A stretch of 64,000 nt of DNA from Sphingobacterium sp. FBM7-1 (GTDB taxonomy: Bacteria > Bacteroidota > Bacteroidia > Sphingobacteriales > Sphingobacteriaceae): NCBI RefSeq assembly GCF_020687765.1, contig NZ_JAJEWJ010000002.1, positions 496,001 through 560,000 on the forward strand. Reading direction: 5' to 3'. Position numbers and translations under genes: made by a program. The first letter of the stretch is position 1. The number at the start of each line of letters is the position of its first letter. This document shows, piece after piece, positions 9,550 to 17,976 of the stretch. The notes under the pieces were generated by a model. That model ran no database searches, was not told the origin of the DNA, and was given only the letters and a program-made list of their open reading frames with translations.

Positions 9550-10068
9550 ATGGCATTAAGCAATATAAAAAGAGTGAAATCAAGCGAAATTGAATTAAAA
9601 GATCGCTTAGTAAGCATCCAACGTGTAGCGAAAGTAACTAAAGGTGGTCGTACCTTCAGTTTCTCAGCTATTGTCGTTGTAGGTGATGAAAATGGTATCG
9701 TGGGTTACGGTCTTGGTAAAGCGAAAGAAGTTACAGAAGCTATTACTAAAGGTATCGATGATGCAAAGAAAAATTTAATTAAAGTTCCTATCATCAATGG
9801 TACAGTTCCTCACGAGCAACATGGGAAATTCTCTGGAGGCCGCGTTTTGATTAAACCAGCGGTTGACGGTACGGGCGTACTTGCCGGTGGTGCAATGCGG
9901 GCTGTATTGGAGAGCGCGGGTATTAAGGACGTATTAGCGAAATCGCTGGGTTCATCCAATCCGCACAACGTTGTTAAAGCAACAGTTGATGCATTGGTTA
10001 AACTGCGCGATGCGTATACGGTTGCTCAAAACCGCGGTGTCGATTTGAATAAAGTATTTAACGGTTAA
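9550..10068 (+). CDS. rpsE: 30S ribosomal protein S5
   Basis: S5 contributes to accuracy and to the mRNA entry channel with S3 and S4. The 172 aa protein has the N-terminal double-stranded RNA-binding fold ([32 protein letters not shown]) and the C-terminal segment [24 protein letters not shown]. Length is typical. Confidence 0.98.
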   Translation: MALSNIKRVKSSEIELKDRLVSIQRVAKVTKGGRTFSFSAIVVVGDENGIVGYGLGKAKEVTEAITKGIDDAKKNLIKVPIINGTVPHEQHGKFSGGRVLIKPAVDGTGVLAGGAMRAVLESAGIKDVLAKSLGSSNPHNVVKATVDALVKLRDAYTVAQNRGVDLNKVFNG

Positions 10069-10073
10069 TTATC

Positions 10074-10253
10074 ATGGCAAAAATCAAGATCACCCAGATA
10101 AAGAGCGTTATCGACAGAAGCGAGCGCCAAAAAAGAACTATTCAAGCGTTGGGCTTGAAGCGGATCAATCACTCCGTTGAGGTTGAAGCTACGCCATCCA
10201 TTATCGGAATGGTTAGAAAGGTCAACCATTTGGTAGCGATAGAGACAGTTTAA
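10074..10253 (+). CDS. rpmD: 50S ribosomal protein L30
   Basis: A short gene of 59 codons beginning with ATG at 10074 and ending with TAA at 10251-10253. The translation begins MAKIKITQIKSVID, contains TIQALGLKRINHSVEV, and ends MVRKVNHLVAIETV, which fits L30 along its whole length. Position between rpsE and rplO is canonical. Confidence 0.97.
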   Translation: MAKIKITQIKSVIDRSERQKRTIQALGLKRINHSVEVEATPSIIGMVRKVNHLVAIETV

Positions 10254-10266
10254 GGTAAAGTGAGTT

Positions 10267-10296
10267 AATGGAAAGGATTTTAGGATTCTTTCCATT
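10267..10296 (+). promoter_or_regulatory. Hairpin between rpmD and rplO
   Basis: Perfect nine-base-pair stem (10267-10275 with 10288-10296) and a 12-base loop, without a T-run after it. A second possible hairpin follows, with arms GTTACG at 10320-10325 and CGTAAC at 10348-10353. Possible mRNA-processing or regulatory structure; function unknown. Confidence 0.4.
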
Positions 10297-10370
10297 CCAT
10301 TTAGTAATTATTATTCATCGTTACGACCTGTTTAGTGAAAGCGAAGGCGTAACACAATTTTTCAAACACA

Positions 10371-10817
10371 ATGAATTTAAGTAGTTTAAAACCAGCTAAA
10401 GGTTCTGTTAAAAGCAGGAAACGTATCGGTAGAGGTCAAGGATCGGGTCGTGGTGGTACGTCAACTCGTGGTCACAAAGGCGCGGGTTCGCGTTCAGGAC
10501 ACTCTACAAAGATTGGTTTCGAAGGTGGTCAGATGCCTTTGCAACGTCGGGTACCTAAGTTTGGTTTCAAAAACATGAACCGCGTCGAGTACAAAGGAAT
10601 TAATTTAGACGCACTGCAGGAGTTGGTAGCTAAATACAACTTATCTGCTGTTGACTTCGATACGTTGAAAGCTCATGGTTTGGTTTCCAAAAATGACCTA
10701 GTGAAGATTTTGGGAAGAGGGGAGTTGACTACTAAAGTTGAAGTTAAAGCTCACGCTTTTTCTGCTTCGGCACAAAAGGCGATTGAAGCTGCAGGTGGTT
10801 CTATCGAAAAACTATAA
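10371..10817 (+). CDS. rplO: 50S ribosomal protein L15
   Basis: L15 is a late assembly protein. The 148 aa sequence has the extended basic N-terminus (SVKSRKRIGRGQGSGRGGTSTRGHKGAGSR, split by glycine) and FEGGQMPLQRRVPKFGF, both family signatures. It sits directly before secY, with 6 bases between stop and start, as in spc operons generally. Confidence 0.98.
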   Translation: MNLSSLKPAKGSVKSRKRIGRGQGSGRGGTSTRGHKGAGSRSGHSTKIGFEGGQMPLQRRVPKFGFKNMNRVEYKGINLDALQELVAKYNLSAVDFDTLKAHGLVSKNDLVKILGRGELTTKVEVKAHAFSASAQKAIEAAGGSIEKL

Positions 10818-10823
10818 AATTAC

Positions 10824-12167
10824 ATGAAGAAACTAATCACAACCTTAACCAATATATGGAAAATAGAGGACTTACGCAATCGTATTATTACTACGTTGCT
10901 TCTTCTTCTTATCTACCGTATCGGTTGTCACGTGGTTCTGCCGGGTGTCAACCCTGATGCTTTAGTGGCTAGAAGTAGCGAAGGAAATAGTATATTGGAC
11001 TTGATCAATATGTTTGCCGGAGGATCATTTTCTCGATCGGCGATCTTCGCGTTGGGTGTAATGCCTTACATTTCAGCATCAATCGTTGTTCAGTTATTGG
11101 GTATAGCGGTTCCTGCATTTCAAAAGATGCAAAAAGAGGGCGAATCGGGGCGAAAAAAAATGACCCAGATTACGCGTTATCTAACATTGGCAATTACGTT
11201 GGTTCAAGCAGTGGCTTATGTGAAAACACAAGTTCCGGCTGAGGCAAAAACACTAGCGGAGCCTATGTTTACGATTCTTTCTGCAATTGTTTTGACAGCA
11301 GGTACCTTGTTTGTGATGTGGCTTGGTGAAAAAATTACAGATAAAGGGATTGGAAATGGTATCTCCTTAATTATTATGGCAGGTATCATTGCACAATTAC
11401 CAGCCGGTATCGTGGCAGAGTGGGGATCACGGATGAGCCCTAGTGGCGGTGGTCCTATCCCTCTTTTATTGGAATTTGTTGCACTTTTCTTTGTTGTAAT
11501 TTTCGCAATCTTGGTGGTACAGGGGATTCGTAAAGTTCCTGTCCAATATGCTAAGAAAATTGTGGGGAACAAGCAAGTAGGTGGCGTTCGTCAGTATATT
11601 CCTTTAAAAGTGAATGCTGCAGGAGTTATGCCGATTATTTTTGCGCAGGCGATTATGTTCTTGCCAATGGCTTTGTCACAATTTTTTCCAGATCTACAAT
11701 CGGACTTTTTAGCTTCACTGAGTAACTATACCTCTGTAGCCTATAATTTGACGTTTGCGGTTCTCATCATTGCGTTTACATTTTTCTATACCGCAATCAT
11801 GGTGAATCCACAACAGATGTCGGAAGATATGAAGAAGAACGGTGGTTTTATTCCAGGGATTAAGCCCGGATATGATACCAATATTTTCATTGATAATGTG
11901 ATATCCCGTATTACGTTTCCTGGTGCAATATTTATTGCGATTATCGCAGTTATGCCCGCCTTGGCGGCTAAACTAGGCGTAAATAATCAATTTGCACATT
12001 TTTATGGAGGTACTTCTTTATTGATTTTAGTAGGTGTAGTACTGGATACATTACAGCAGATTGAAAGCCATTTATTGATGCGTCATTACGACGGTTTGAT
12101 GAAGACCGGAAGAGTAAAAGGACGCTCCACTGCCACAGTGGAAGGTATCGATCAATCAGCACTTTAA
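10824..12167 (+). CDS. secY: Protein translocase subunit SecY
   Basis: SecY is the channel of the Sec translocon in the inner membrane. The 447 aa protein has the ten hydrophobic segments expected. Conserved features seen are LLIYRIGCHVVLPG in TM1, MPYISASIVVQLLG in the TM2 region, GEKITDKGIGNGISLIIMAGI, the cytoplasmic loop with RKVPVQYAKK, and the C-terminal HYDGLMKTGRVKGR. secE and secG are not in this window. Followed after 3 bases by map. Confidence 0.97.
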   Translation: MKKLITTLTNIWKIEDLRNRIITTLLLLLIYRIGCHVVLPGVNPDALVARSSEGNSILDLINMFAGGSFSRSAIFALGVMPYISASIVVQLLGIAVPAFQKMQKEGESGRKKMTQITRYLTLAITLVQAVAYVKTQVPAEAKTLAEPMFTILSAIVLTAGTLFVMWLGEKITDKGIGNGISLIIMAGIIAQLPAGIVAEWGSRMSPSGGGPIPLLLEFVALFFVVIFAILVVQGIRKVPVQYAKKIVGNKQVGGVRQYIPLKVNAAGVMPIIFAQAIMFLPMALSQFFPDLQSDFLASLSNYTSVAYNLTFAVLIIAFTFFYTAIMVNPQQMSEDMKKNGGFIPGIKPGYDTNIFIDNVISRITFPGAIFIAIIAVMPALAAKLGVNNQFAHFYGGTSLLILVGVVLDTLQQIESHLLMRHYDGLMKTGRVKGRSTATVEGIDQSAL

Positions 12168-12170
12168 TAA

Positions 12171-12953
12171 ATGTCGAAAGTTTATTACAAAACAGAAGAG
12201 CAAATCGAGCAAATACGAGAGTCAGCGAACGTACTCTCGTTATTGCTTGGTGAGATTGCCAAGGAAGTAAAGCCGGGAATTACCACCTTATCATTGGATA
12301 AACTAGCTTACGAATTTATTCAAGACCACGGTGGTACTCCAGCATTTCTAAATTATCAAGGGTTTCCCCATTCTTTGTGTATATCAGTGAATGATCAAAT
12401 TGTTCACGGTTTTCCAAGTGATTATGTGTTGAAGGACGGCGATATCGTTTCTGTTGACGGGGGAGTTAATCTCAACGGGTTTATTAGTGATTCCGCCTAT
12501 ACTTTTGGTGTAGGAGAGATCTCCGAGGAAGCTCGTCAATTACTTGATGTCACTAAAGCTGCTCTTTATAAGGGGCTTGATTGTGCTGTTGCGGGTAAAC
12601 GGGTTGGAGATATTTCCTTCGCAGTGCAGGAGCATGTGGCGCGTTATAACTACGGAATAGTAAGAGAGCTAGTGGGACACGGTGTGGGATTGCATTTACA
12701 TGAAAAGCCAGAGATTCCAAATTATGGGAAACGTGGTTCGGGTCCAAAGTTAGAGGAAGGTTTGGTTATTTGCATCGAACCCATGATCAACGCAGGTAAG
12801 GCGGGTGTGAAGTTTTGGGATGATGGTTGGACGGTGAGTACGATTGACGGGCGATTGTCTGCACACTTTGAGCAGATGGTCGCGGTTAGAAAAGGCAAGC
12901 CAGACGTGCTACTGACTTTTGAACACGTGGAAGAAGTTTTGAGTAAAAAGTAG
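12171..12953 (+). CDS. map: Methionine aminopeptidase type I
   Basis: Removes the initiator methionine from nascent proteins, a two-metal pita-bread enzyme. The 260 aa protein has all five metal ligands in context: two Asp in SVDGGVNLNGFISDSAYTF, His in GHGVGLHLHEKPEI, Glu in CIEPMI, and Glu in HFEQMVAV. The second-shell His in LCISVNDQIVHGFP is also there. The secY-map-infA order is common in spc operons. Confidence 0.97.
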   Translation: MSKVYYKTEEQIEQIRESANVLSLLLGEIAKEVKPGITTLSLDKLAYEFIQDHGGTPAFLNYQGFPHSLCISVNDQIVHGFPSDYVLKDGDIVSVDGGVNLNGFISDSAYTFGVGEISEEARQLLDVTKAALYKGLDCAVAGKRVGDISFAVQEHVARYNYGIVRELVGHGVGLHLHEKPEIPNYGKRGSGPKLEEGLVICIEPMINAGKAGVKFWDDGWTVSTIDGRLSAHFEQMVAVRKGKPDVLLTFEHVEEVLSKK

Positions 12954-12982
12954 TTGGTTTTCAATAATTTTATTTATCTTTG
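12954..12982 (+). promoter_or_regulatory. Promoter upstream of infA
   Basis: TTGG at 12954-12957, a 17-base spacer and TATCTTTG at 12975-12982, matching TAnnTTTG exactly. It would allow infA-rpmJ-rpsM-rpsK-rpsD-rpoA-rplQ to be transcribed independently of the upstream genes. Confidence 0.6.
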
Positions 12983-13025
12983 CACTCCTGTTTGTGCGGG
13001 CTAAAAATAAATTAAGTTAGGATAT

Positions 13026-13244
13026 ATGGCTAAACAAGCCTCAATAGAACAAGACGGTATAATTAAGGAGGCGCTTTCTAACGCGATGTTCCGTGTAGAG
13101 TTAGAAAATGGGCATGAAATTATTGCGCATATTTCGGGTAAAATGCGTATGCATTATATCAAGATTTTGCCGGGAGACAAAGTAAAGTTGGAAATGTCGC
13201 CTTATGATTTGACAAAAGGAAGGATCACTTATCGCTACAAGTAG
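13026..13244 (+). CDS. infA: Translation initiation factor IF-1
   Basis: IF-1 is an S1/OB-fold protein that binds the A site during initiation. The 72 aa length and the sequence ([30 protein letters not shown], then [19 protein letters not shown]) fit the family over its full length. It is preceded by its own promoter-like sequence. Confidence 0.97.
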   Translation: MAKQASIEQDGIIKEALSNAMFRVELENGHEIIAHISGKMRMHYIKILPGDKVKLEMSPYDLTKGRITYRYK

Positions 13245-13288
13245 TGATTGGTTTTTTCTGTATAATTTGCTTTTAAAATACTACAACA

Positions 13289-13405
13289 ATGAAAGTTAGA
13301 GCATCAATAAAAAAACGTAGCGCGGATTGTAAGGTTATCCGTCGCAAAGGAAAAGTTTTTGTAATCAACAAAAAGAACCCTAAGTTTAAGCAACGTCAAG
13401 GGTAG
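13289..13405 (+). CDS. rpmJ: 50S ribosomal protein L36 (zinc-ligand-poor form)
   Basis: A 38-codon gene, ATG at 13289 and TAG at 13403-13405. It starts [20 protein letters not shown] and ends [12 protein letters not shown], which identifies L36. Zinc-binding L36 has three Cys and one His as ligands; here only Cys14 remains, so the protein should not bind zinc. Located between infA and rpsM as in most bacteria. Confidence 0.97.
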   Translation: MKVRASIKKRSADCKVIRRKGKVFVINKKNPKFKQRQG

Positions 13406-13434
13406 TTTATTAACATAATCGCTTAAAACATTAT

Positions 13435-13812
13435 ATGGCAAGGATAGCAGGTATAGATTTACCTAAAAACAAAAGAGGCGTAATAGGCCTTACCTACATC
13501 TTCGGTATCGGCCGTTCTACGGCAGCTTATCTTTTGGAGAAAGCGGGTATTAGTGAGGATGTTAAAGTTTCTGAATGGAATGATGAGCAATTGACAGCCA
13601 TTCGTAACATCATCAATGAGGAGATCAAAGTTGAAGGTGCTTTACGTTCTGAGGTTCAGTTGAATATCAAACGTTTGATGGATATTGGTTGTTACCGTGG
13701 TTTACGTCACCGTAAGCATTTACCTCTTCGTGGTCAACGGACAAAAAACAACTCTCGTACTCGTAAGGGTAAGCGTAAAACAGTTGCAAATAAGAAAAAA
13801 GCTACTAAATAA
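13435..13812 (+). CDS. rpsM: 30S ribosomal protein S13
   Basis: S13 sits in the head of the small subunit and contacts P-site tRNA and L5. The 125 aa sequence has [29 protein letters not shown] and the basic C-terminal tail with [24 protein letters not shown]. Length is typical. Confidence 0.98.
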   Translation: MARIAGIDLPKNKRGVIGLTYIFGIGRSTAAYLLEKAGISEDVKVSEWNDEQLTAIRNIINEEIKVEGALRSEVQLNIKRLMDIGCYRGLRHRKHLPLRGQRTKNNSRTRKGKRKTVANKKKATK

Positions 13813-13822
13813 TAATTAAGAA

Positions 13823-14212
13823 ATGGCTAAAAGTAAAAAGGTTACGAAGAAGCGTATCGTCGTTATTGAGCCTGTTGGTCAAGCTCATATCAACGCTACG
13901 TTTAACAACATTATCATTACTTTGACAAATAATCAAGGTCAGACTATTTCATGGTCTTCAGCTGGTAAAATGGGTTTCCGGGGTTCGAAAAAGAACACTC
14001 CGTATGCTGCTGGTCAAGCTGCTCAAGACTGTGGTAAAGTTGCGCATGACTTAGGTTTACGTAAAGTTGAGGTTTTTGTAAAAGGTCCTGGAGCTGGACG
14101 TGAGTCAGCGATCCGAACATTACAAACAGTGGGTATTGATGTTACAACGATTAAAGATATCACACCACTTCCTCATAATGGATGTCGTCCTCCGAAGAGA
14201 AGAAGAGTTTAA
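13823..14212 (+). CDS. rpsK: 30S ribosomal protein S11
   Basis: S11 forms part of the platform near the E site. The 129 aa protein has the signatures [49 protein letters not shown] and the C-terminal [15 protein letters not shown]. Length is typical. Confidence 0.98.
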   Translation: MAKSKKVTKKRIVVIEPVGQAHINATFNNIIITLTNNQGQTISWSSAGKMGFRGSKKNTPYAAGQAAQDCGKVAHDLGLRKVEVFVKGPGAGRESAIRTLQTVGIDVTTIKDITPLPHNGCRPPKRRRV

Positions 14213-14282
14213 TAATAGTTATTGTTTAAGATAAGCTTCGTCAGCTATAGGCTGGTAGATACTTCAAACAGAAAGAAAACAA

Positions 14283-14891
14283 ATGGCAAGATATACAGGA
14301 CCTAAGTCCAAAATTGCACGGAAATTCAGAGAGCCAATATTTGGACCTGATAAAGCATTAGAAAAAAAGAATTATCCTCCAGGACAACATGGTCCATCGA
14401 AAAGAAGAGGCAAGCAATCTGAATATGCGGTTCAGTTGTTAGAAAAGCAGAAAACAAAATATACCTACGGTGTTTTAGAGCGTCAGTTCCGGACATTGTT
14501 TGCGAAAGCATCCGCAAAACAAGGTATTACCGGTGAGAATTTCTTGAAATTATTAGAATCTCGCTTGGATAATGTTGTTTACCGTTTAGGTATTGCGCCA
14601 ACACGTGCAGCAGCGCGTCAGTTGGTATCCCATAAGCACGTTACAGTTAACGGCGACGTCGTTAACATCCCATCATATAGCTTGCGTCCCGGTGATGTAA
14701 TTGCTGTTCGCGAGCGTTCTAAGTCTTTGGAAGCTATTACCGCTTCTGTTGAGGGAAGAAAAATCAACAAGTTCAATTGGTTAGAATGGAACGTCAATGA
14801 ATTGACAGGAACGTTTGTTTCTTACCCAGAAAGAGTTGATATCCCAGAAAATATCAAAGAAAACTTAATCGTAGAGTTATACTCTAAGTAA
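14283..14891 (+). CDS. rpsD: 30S ribosomal protein S4 (no zinc cysteines)
   Basis: S4 is a primary 16S rRNA binder. The 202 aa protein starts [17 protein letters not shown], and the N-terminal domain contains no cysteine, so it is the zinc-free form. The S4 RNA-binding domain is seen as [33 protein letters not shown]. Placed between rpsK and rpoA as in the alpha operon. Confidence 0.98.
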   Translation: MARYTGPKSKIARKFREPIFGPDKALEKKNYPPGQHGPSKRRGKQSEYAVQLLEKQKTKYTYGVLERQFRTLFAKASAKQGITGENFLKLLESRLDNVVYRLGIAPTRAAARQLVSHKHVTVNGDVVNIPSYSLRPGDVIAVRERSKSLEAITASVEGRKINKFNWLEWNVNELTGTFVSYPERVDIPENIKENLIVELYSK

Positions 14892-14946
14892 TAAAATATC
14901 GGGAAGAAATATGGTTTGTATGCATATTTCTTCTCGGTTGTATTTT
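14892..14946 (+). promoter_or_regulatory. Strong hairpin in the rpsD-rpoA gap
   Basis: Perfect 11-base-pair stem (14903-14913 with 14923-14933) and a 9-base loop, flanked by a further outer pairing of AAAATA with TATTTT. It lies immediately after the rpsD stop and before rpoA. There is no clean T-run directly after the inner stem. Possible attenuator or RNA-processing site. Confidence 0.5.
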
Positions 14947-14980
14947 ATGGTTATTAATAAAAACTTTTAAAAGAAAATAA

Positions 14981-15973
14981 ATGGCAATTTTAGCATTTCA
15001 AAGACCGGATAAAGTTATCATGCAAAAATCAACAGATTTTGATGGTACTTTCGAATTTCGTCCATTAGAGCCTGGTTTTGGTGTAACGATTGGTAATGCT
15101 TTGCGCCGTATTTTATTGTCCTCGTTAGAAGGATATGCAATTACGTCGGTGAGGTTTTCAGGCGTTTCGCATGAGTTTTCTACTATCAAAGGTGTTGTTG
15201 AGGATGTTACGGAGATCATTCTGAATTTGAAGCAAGTTCGTTTCAAAAAGAGTGGTGAACAGGGTGATAGTGAGAAGATTTTTGTGGTTATCAATGGTCA
15301 GGAGCAGTTTAAAGCGGGTGATATAACCAAATTTTCTAATAATTTTACCGTTTTAAATCCCGATTTGGTGATCTGTAACATGGATAGTTCAGTTACGATA
15401 GAGATCGAGCTTTCGGTAGCTAAGGGGCGCGGTTATGTAAATGCTGAAGAAAATAAAGTTACAGATGGACCTGTTGGTTTTATTGCTGTTGATTCTATTT
15501 ACACGCCAATTAAAAACGTAAAATACACCATTGAGAATTATCGTGTAGAACAAAAAACAGATTACGAGAAATTGTTACTGGATATTTCTACAGACGGTTC
15601 TATTCATCCCGAGGAAGCTTTAAAAGAAGCGGCTAAGATTTTGATTCAACACTTCATGTTATTCTCCGATGAGAATATGTTGTTGGAGTCTCAAACAAAA
15701 GAGGAAACCAAAGTCGTTGATGAAGAGATTTTACATATGCGTAAAGTTTTGAAAACGGAGTTGGTGGATCTTGACCTTTCTGTTCGTGCGTTGAACTGTT
15801 TAAAAGCAGCAGATATTCGTACGTTAGCGGAGTTGGTGACTTACGATGTTGCAGATATGTTGAAGTTCCGTAACTTCGGCAAAAAGTCATTGAGTGAGAT
15901 TCAAGAATTGGTTAAATCAAAAGGTTTGTCGTTCGGTATGAATCTATCCAAATATAAGTTGGAAGAAGAGTAA
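14981..15973 (+). CDS. rpoA: DNA-directed RNA polymerase subunit alpha
   Basis: Alpha nucleates RNA polymerase assembly. The 330 aa protein has the N-terminal dimerisation domain ([25 protein letters not shown]) and the C-terminal DNA- and activator-binding domain ([41 protein letters not shown]), linked around residues 235-250. Length is typical. Confidence 0.98.
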   Translation: MAILAFQRPDKVIMQKSTDFDGTFEFRPLEPGFGVTIGNALRRILLSSLEGYAITSVRFSGVSHEFSTIKGVVEDVTEIILNLKQVRFKKSGEQGDSEKIFVVINGQEQFKAGDITKFSNNFTVLNPDLVICNMDSSVTIEIELSVAKGRGYVNAEENKVTDGPVGFIAVDSIYTPIKNVKYTIENYRVEQKTDYEKLLLDISTDGSIHPEEALKEAAKILIQHFMLFSDENMLLESQTKEETKVVDEEILHMRKVLKTELVDLDLSVRALNCLKAADIRTLAELVTYDVADMLKFRNFGKKSLSEIQELVKSKGLSFGMNLSKYKLEEE

Positions 15974-16049
15974 TAGTTAAATTTAACAAAATAAGCGACC
16001 TGTTGCGTAATTCCTCTTTTAAGAACGGTACGCACAAAAACAAAACAAA

Positions 16050-16631
16050 ATGAGACACGGAAAAAAAGTAGATAAATTAGGGCGCACGGACAGTCACCGT
16101 AAGGCGATGTTGGCCAACATGGCGACTTCTTTAATTAAACACAAGCGCATTACAACAACTTTAGCTAAAGCTAAAGCATTGCGTAAGTATGTAGAGCCTT
16201 TGATTACGAAATCAAAGAACGATACAACGCACTCGCGTCGTACAGTTTTTGCATACTTGAAAGACAAAGAAGCTATCACGATTTTGTTCCGCGAAATTTC
16301 GGAAAAAGTTGCTTCTCGTCCAGGTGGGTATACACGTATTATCAAGCTTGAAAATCGTCTTGGTGACAACGCGGAAATGGCGTTCATCGAGTTGGTAGAC
16401 TATAATGAGATTTATGGTCAAATCGCTAAGGACGAGAAAAAAGCTACTCGCCGACGCGGTGGTAGAAAGAAATCTACAGAAAAAGCAGCTGAAGTAGAAG
16501 TTGCTGAAGAAGTAGACGCGACGGAAGAGGTAAAAGTAGATGCTGCGGAAGCATCGGCAACGGAAACTCCTGCAACTGAAGAAAATTCTGCAACGGAAGA
16601 GTCTTCGGATAAGGAAGAGAAAAAGGACTAA
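16050..16631 (+). CDS. rplQ: 50S ribosomal protein L17 with acidic C-terminal extension
   Basis: L17 sits near the tunnel exit. The core of about 125 residues begins [24 protein letters not shown] and includes [29 protein letters not shown]. From about residue 140 follows a low-complexity tail rich in Glu, Ala and Thr, giving 193 aa in total. Acidic tails of this sort occur on L17 in Bacteroidota. It is the last gene of the operon and is followed by a strong terminator. Confidence 0.97.
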   Translation: MRHGKKVDKLGRTDSHRKAMLANMATSLIKHKRITTTLAKAKALRKYVEPLITKSKNDTTHSRRTVFAYLKDKEAITILFREISEKVASRPGGYTRIIKLENRLGDNAEMAFIELVDYNEIYGQIAKDEKKATRRRGGRKKSTEKAAEVEVAEEVDATEEVKVDAAEASATETPATEENSATEESSDKEEKKD

Positions 16632-16650
16632 AATTTTGTCTCTTATATAG

Positions 16651-16683
16651 AAAAGCCCGTCATACTTTATGGCGGGCTTTTTT
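16651..16683 (+). terminator. Terminator of the ribosomal protein operon
   Basis: GC-rich stem with arms 16651-16663 and 16669-16681 and a 5-base loop, one G-T pair, followed by a T-run. It lies 20 bases after the rplQ stop. Confidence 0.9.
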
Positions 16684-16719
16684 ATTTCATATTTACTTAT
16701 TATTTTAAGCGTGTTGCGC

Positions 16720-16727
16720 TATATTTG
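16720..16727 (+). promoter_or_regulatory. Promoter -7 box for the argD operon
   Basis: TATATTTG matches TAnnTTTG exactly, 41 bases before the argD start. A good upstream TTTG box is not visible, so the call is tentative. Confidence 0.45.
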
Positions 16728-16767
16728 TGTGTAGTATTTTTTCTATACCAGTTTTACTTTTTCATAC

Positions 16768-17904
16768 ATGGATTTATTTAATGTTTATCCCATAAACCCC
16801 ATTAATATTGTACGTGCCAAAGGATCTAGCGTTTGGGACAAGGAGGGAGTCGAATATCTTGATTTATATGGCGGACATGCTGTAATTTCTGTTGGTCATA
16901 CGCATCCGCATTATGTAGAATCCATAACCCAGCAATTGAACCAAATTGGTTTTTATTCAAATTCTGTGGAAATTGCGCTGCAGAAGCAGCTAGCCAAACA
17001 ATTGGGCGAGGTTTCCCGAAAAGAAGAATATGCTTTATTTCTCTGTAATTCGGGAGCGGAAGCGAACGAGAATGCATTGAAACTGGCGTCGTTTCACACG
17101 GGACGGAAGAAAATAATAGCTTTTTCAAAGGCTTTTCACGGGCGTACATCCTTGGCAGTAGCAGTTACGGATAACCCAGCAATTGTAGCTCCTGTTAATC
17201 AGACAGAAAACGTGGTCTTTTTGCCTTTTAATGATGAGGAAGCGATCCGGCGAGCTTTCCAAGATTTTGGAGAAGAGGTGTGTGCTGTAATTATCGAGGG
17301 AATACAAGGCGTGGGTGGGATACGAGAGGCTTCGGTTTCTTTTCTTCAGTCGATTCGTACACTTTGCAATCAATATGGAGCCGTATTTATTGCCGACGCT
17401 GTACAGTGCGGTTATGGACGTACCGGCGATTTTTATTCGCATGATTACGCAGGGATAGAAGCAGATATTTATTCCATGGCTAAGGGAATGGGAAACGGAT
17501 TTCCTATAGGCGCAGTTAGTATTGCGCCTAAGTTTAAAGCATCGTTTGGGATGTTGGGAACTACTTTTGGAGGTAATCATCTTGCTTGTGCAGCTGCAAT
17601 TGCAGTATTGGATATAATCCAGGAGGAGAACTTAGTGGCGAACGCGCGAGATGTCGGAGGCTACCTCGTTGAAGAATTAAAGAGGTTCGATAAAATAAAA
17701 GAGATTAGAGGTAGAGGCTTGATGATCGGTATTGAACTGCCGGAGGAATTGTCGAGTGTCAAAAAAGACTTATTGACAAAAAATCGAATTTTTACGGGCG
17801 AAGCAAAGCCCAACACTATTCGGCTTCTACCTGCGTTGAATATCACGAAAGATACGGCCGATGTTTTTTTAAGCGCGCTTGACGAACGTTTGAAGGCCGT
17901 ATAG
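16768..17904 (+). CDS. argD: Acetyl/succinylornithine aminotransferase
   Basis: PLP-dependent class III aminotransferase that forms N-acylornithine from the N-acylglutamate semialdehyde. The 378 aa protein has the family core: LFLCNSGAEANENALKLA (cofactor phosphate binding), FHGRTSLAVAVT, VFIADAVQCGYGRTGDFY with the Asp that contacts the PLP ring, and the Schiff-base lysine in SMAKGMGNGFPIGAV. It is the first gene of a five-gene arginine/proline cluster (argD-argF-argB-proC-argE). Whether the acyl group is acetyl or succinyl is not directly visible, but the following transcarbamylase suggests succinyl. Confidence 0.92.
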   Translation: MDLFNVYPINPINIVRAKGSSVWDKEGVEYLDLYGGHAVISVGHTHPHYVESITQQLNQIGFYSNSVEIALQKQLAKQLGEVSRKEEYALFLCNSGAEANENALKLASFHTGRKKIIAFSKAFHGRTSLAVAVTDNPAIVAPVNQTENVVFLPFNDEEAIRRAFQDFGEEVCAVIIEGIQGVGGIREASVSFLQSIRTLCNQYGAVFIADAVQCGYGRTGDFYSHDYAGIEADIYSMAKGMGNGFPIGAVSIAPKFKASFGMLGTTFGGNHLACAAAIAVLDIIQEENLVANARDVGGYLVEELKRFDKIKEIRGRGLMIGIELPEELSSVKKDLLTKNRIFTGEAKPNTIRLLPALNITKDTADVFLSALDERLKAV

Positions 17905-17976
17905 TTTGTTTTTCGATAGATTTGCCGTCATGCGATTAGATGACGAATGATATTAATTTTTAGTTTACTTTGAAAG

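Noticed and set aside
17125..17580. Open frame of 151 codons on the minus strand.
   Set aside because: Antisense to argD, no family features, low-complexity Cys/Ser/His-rich translation.
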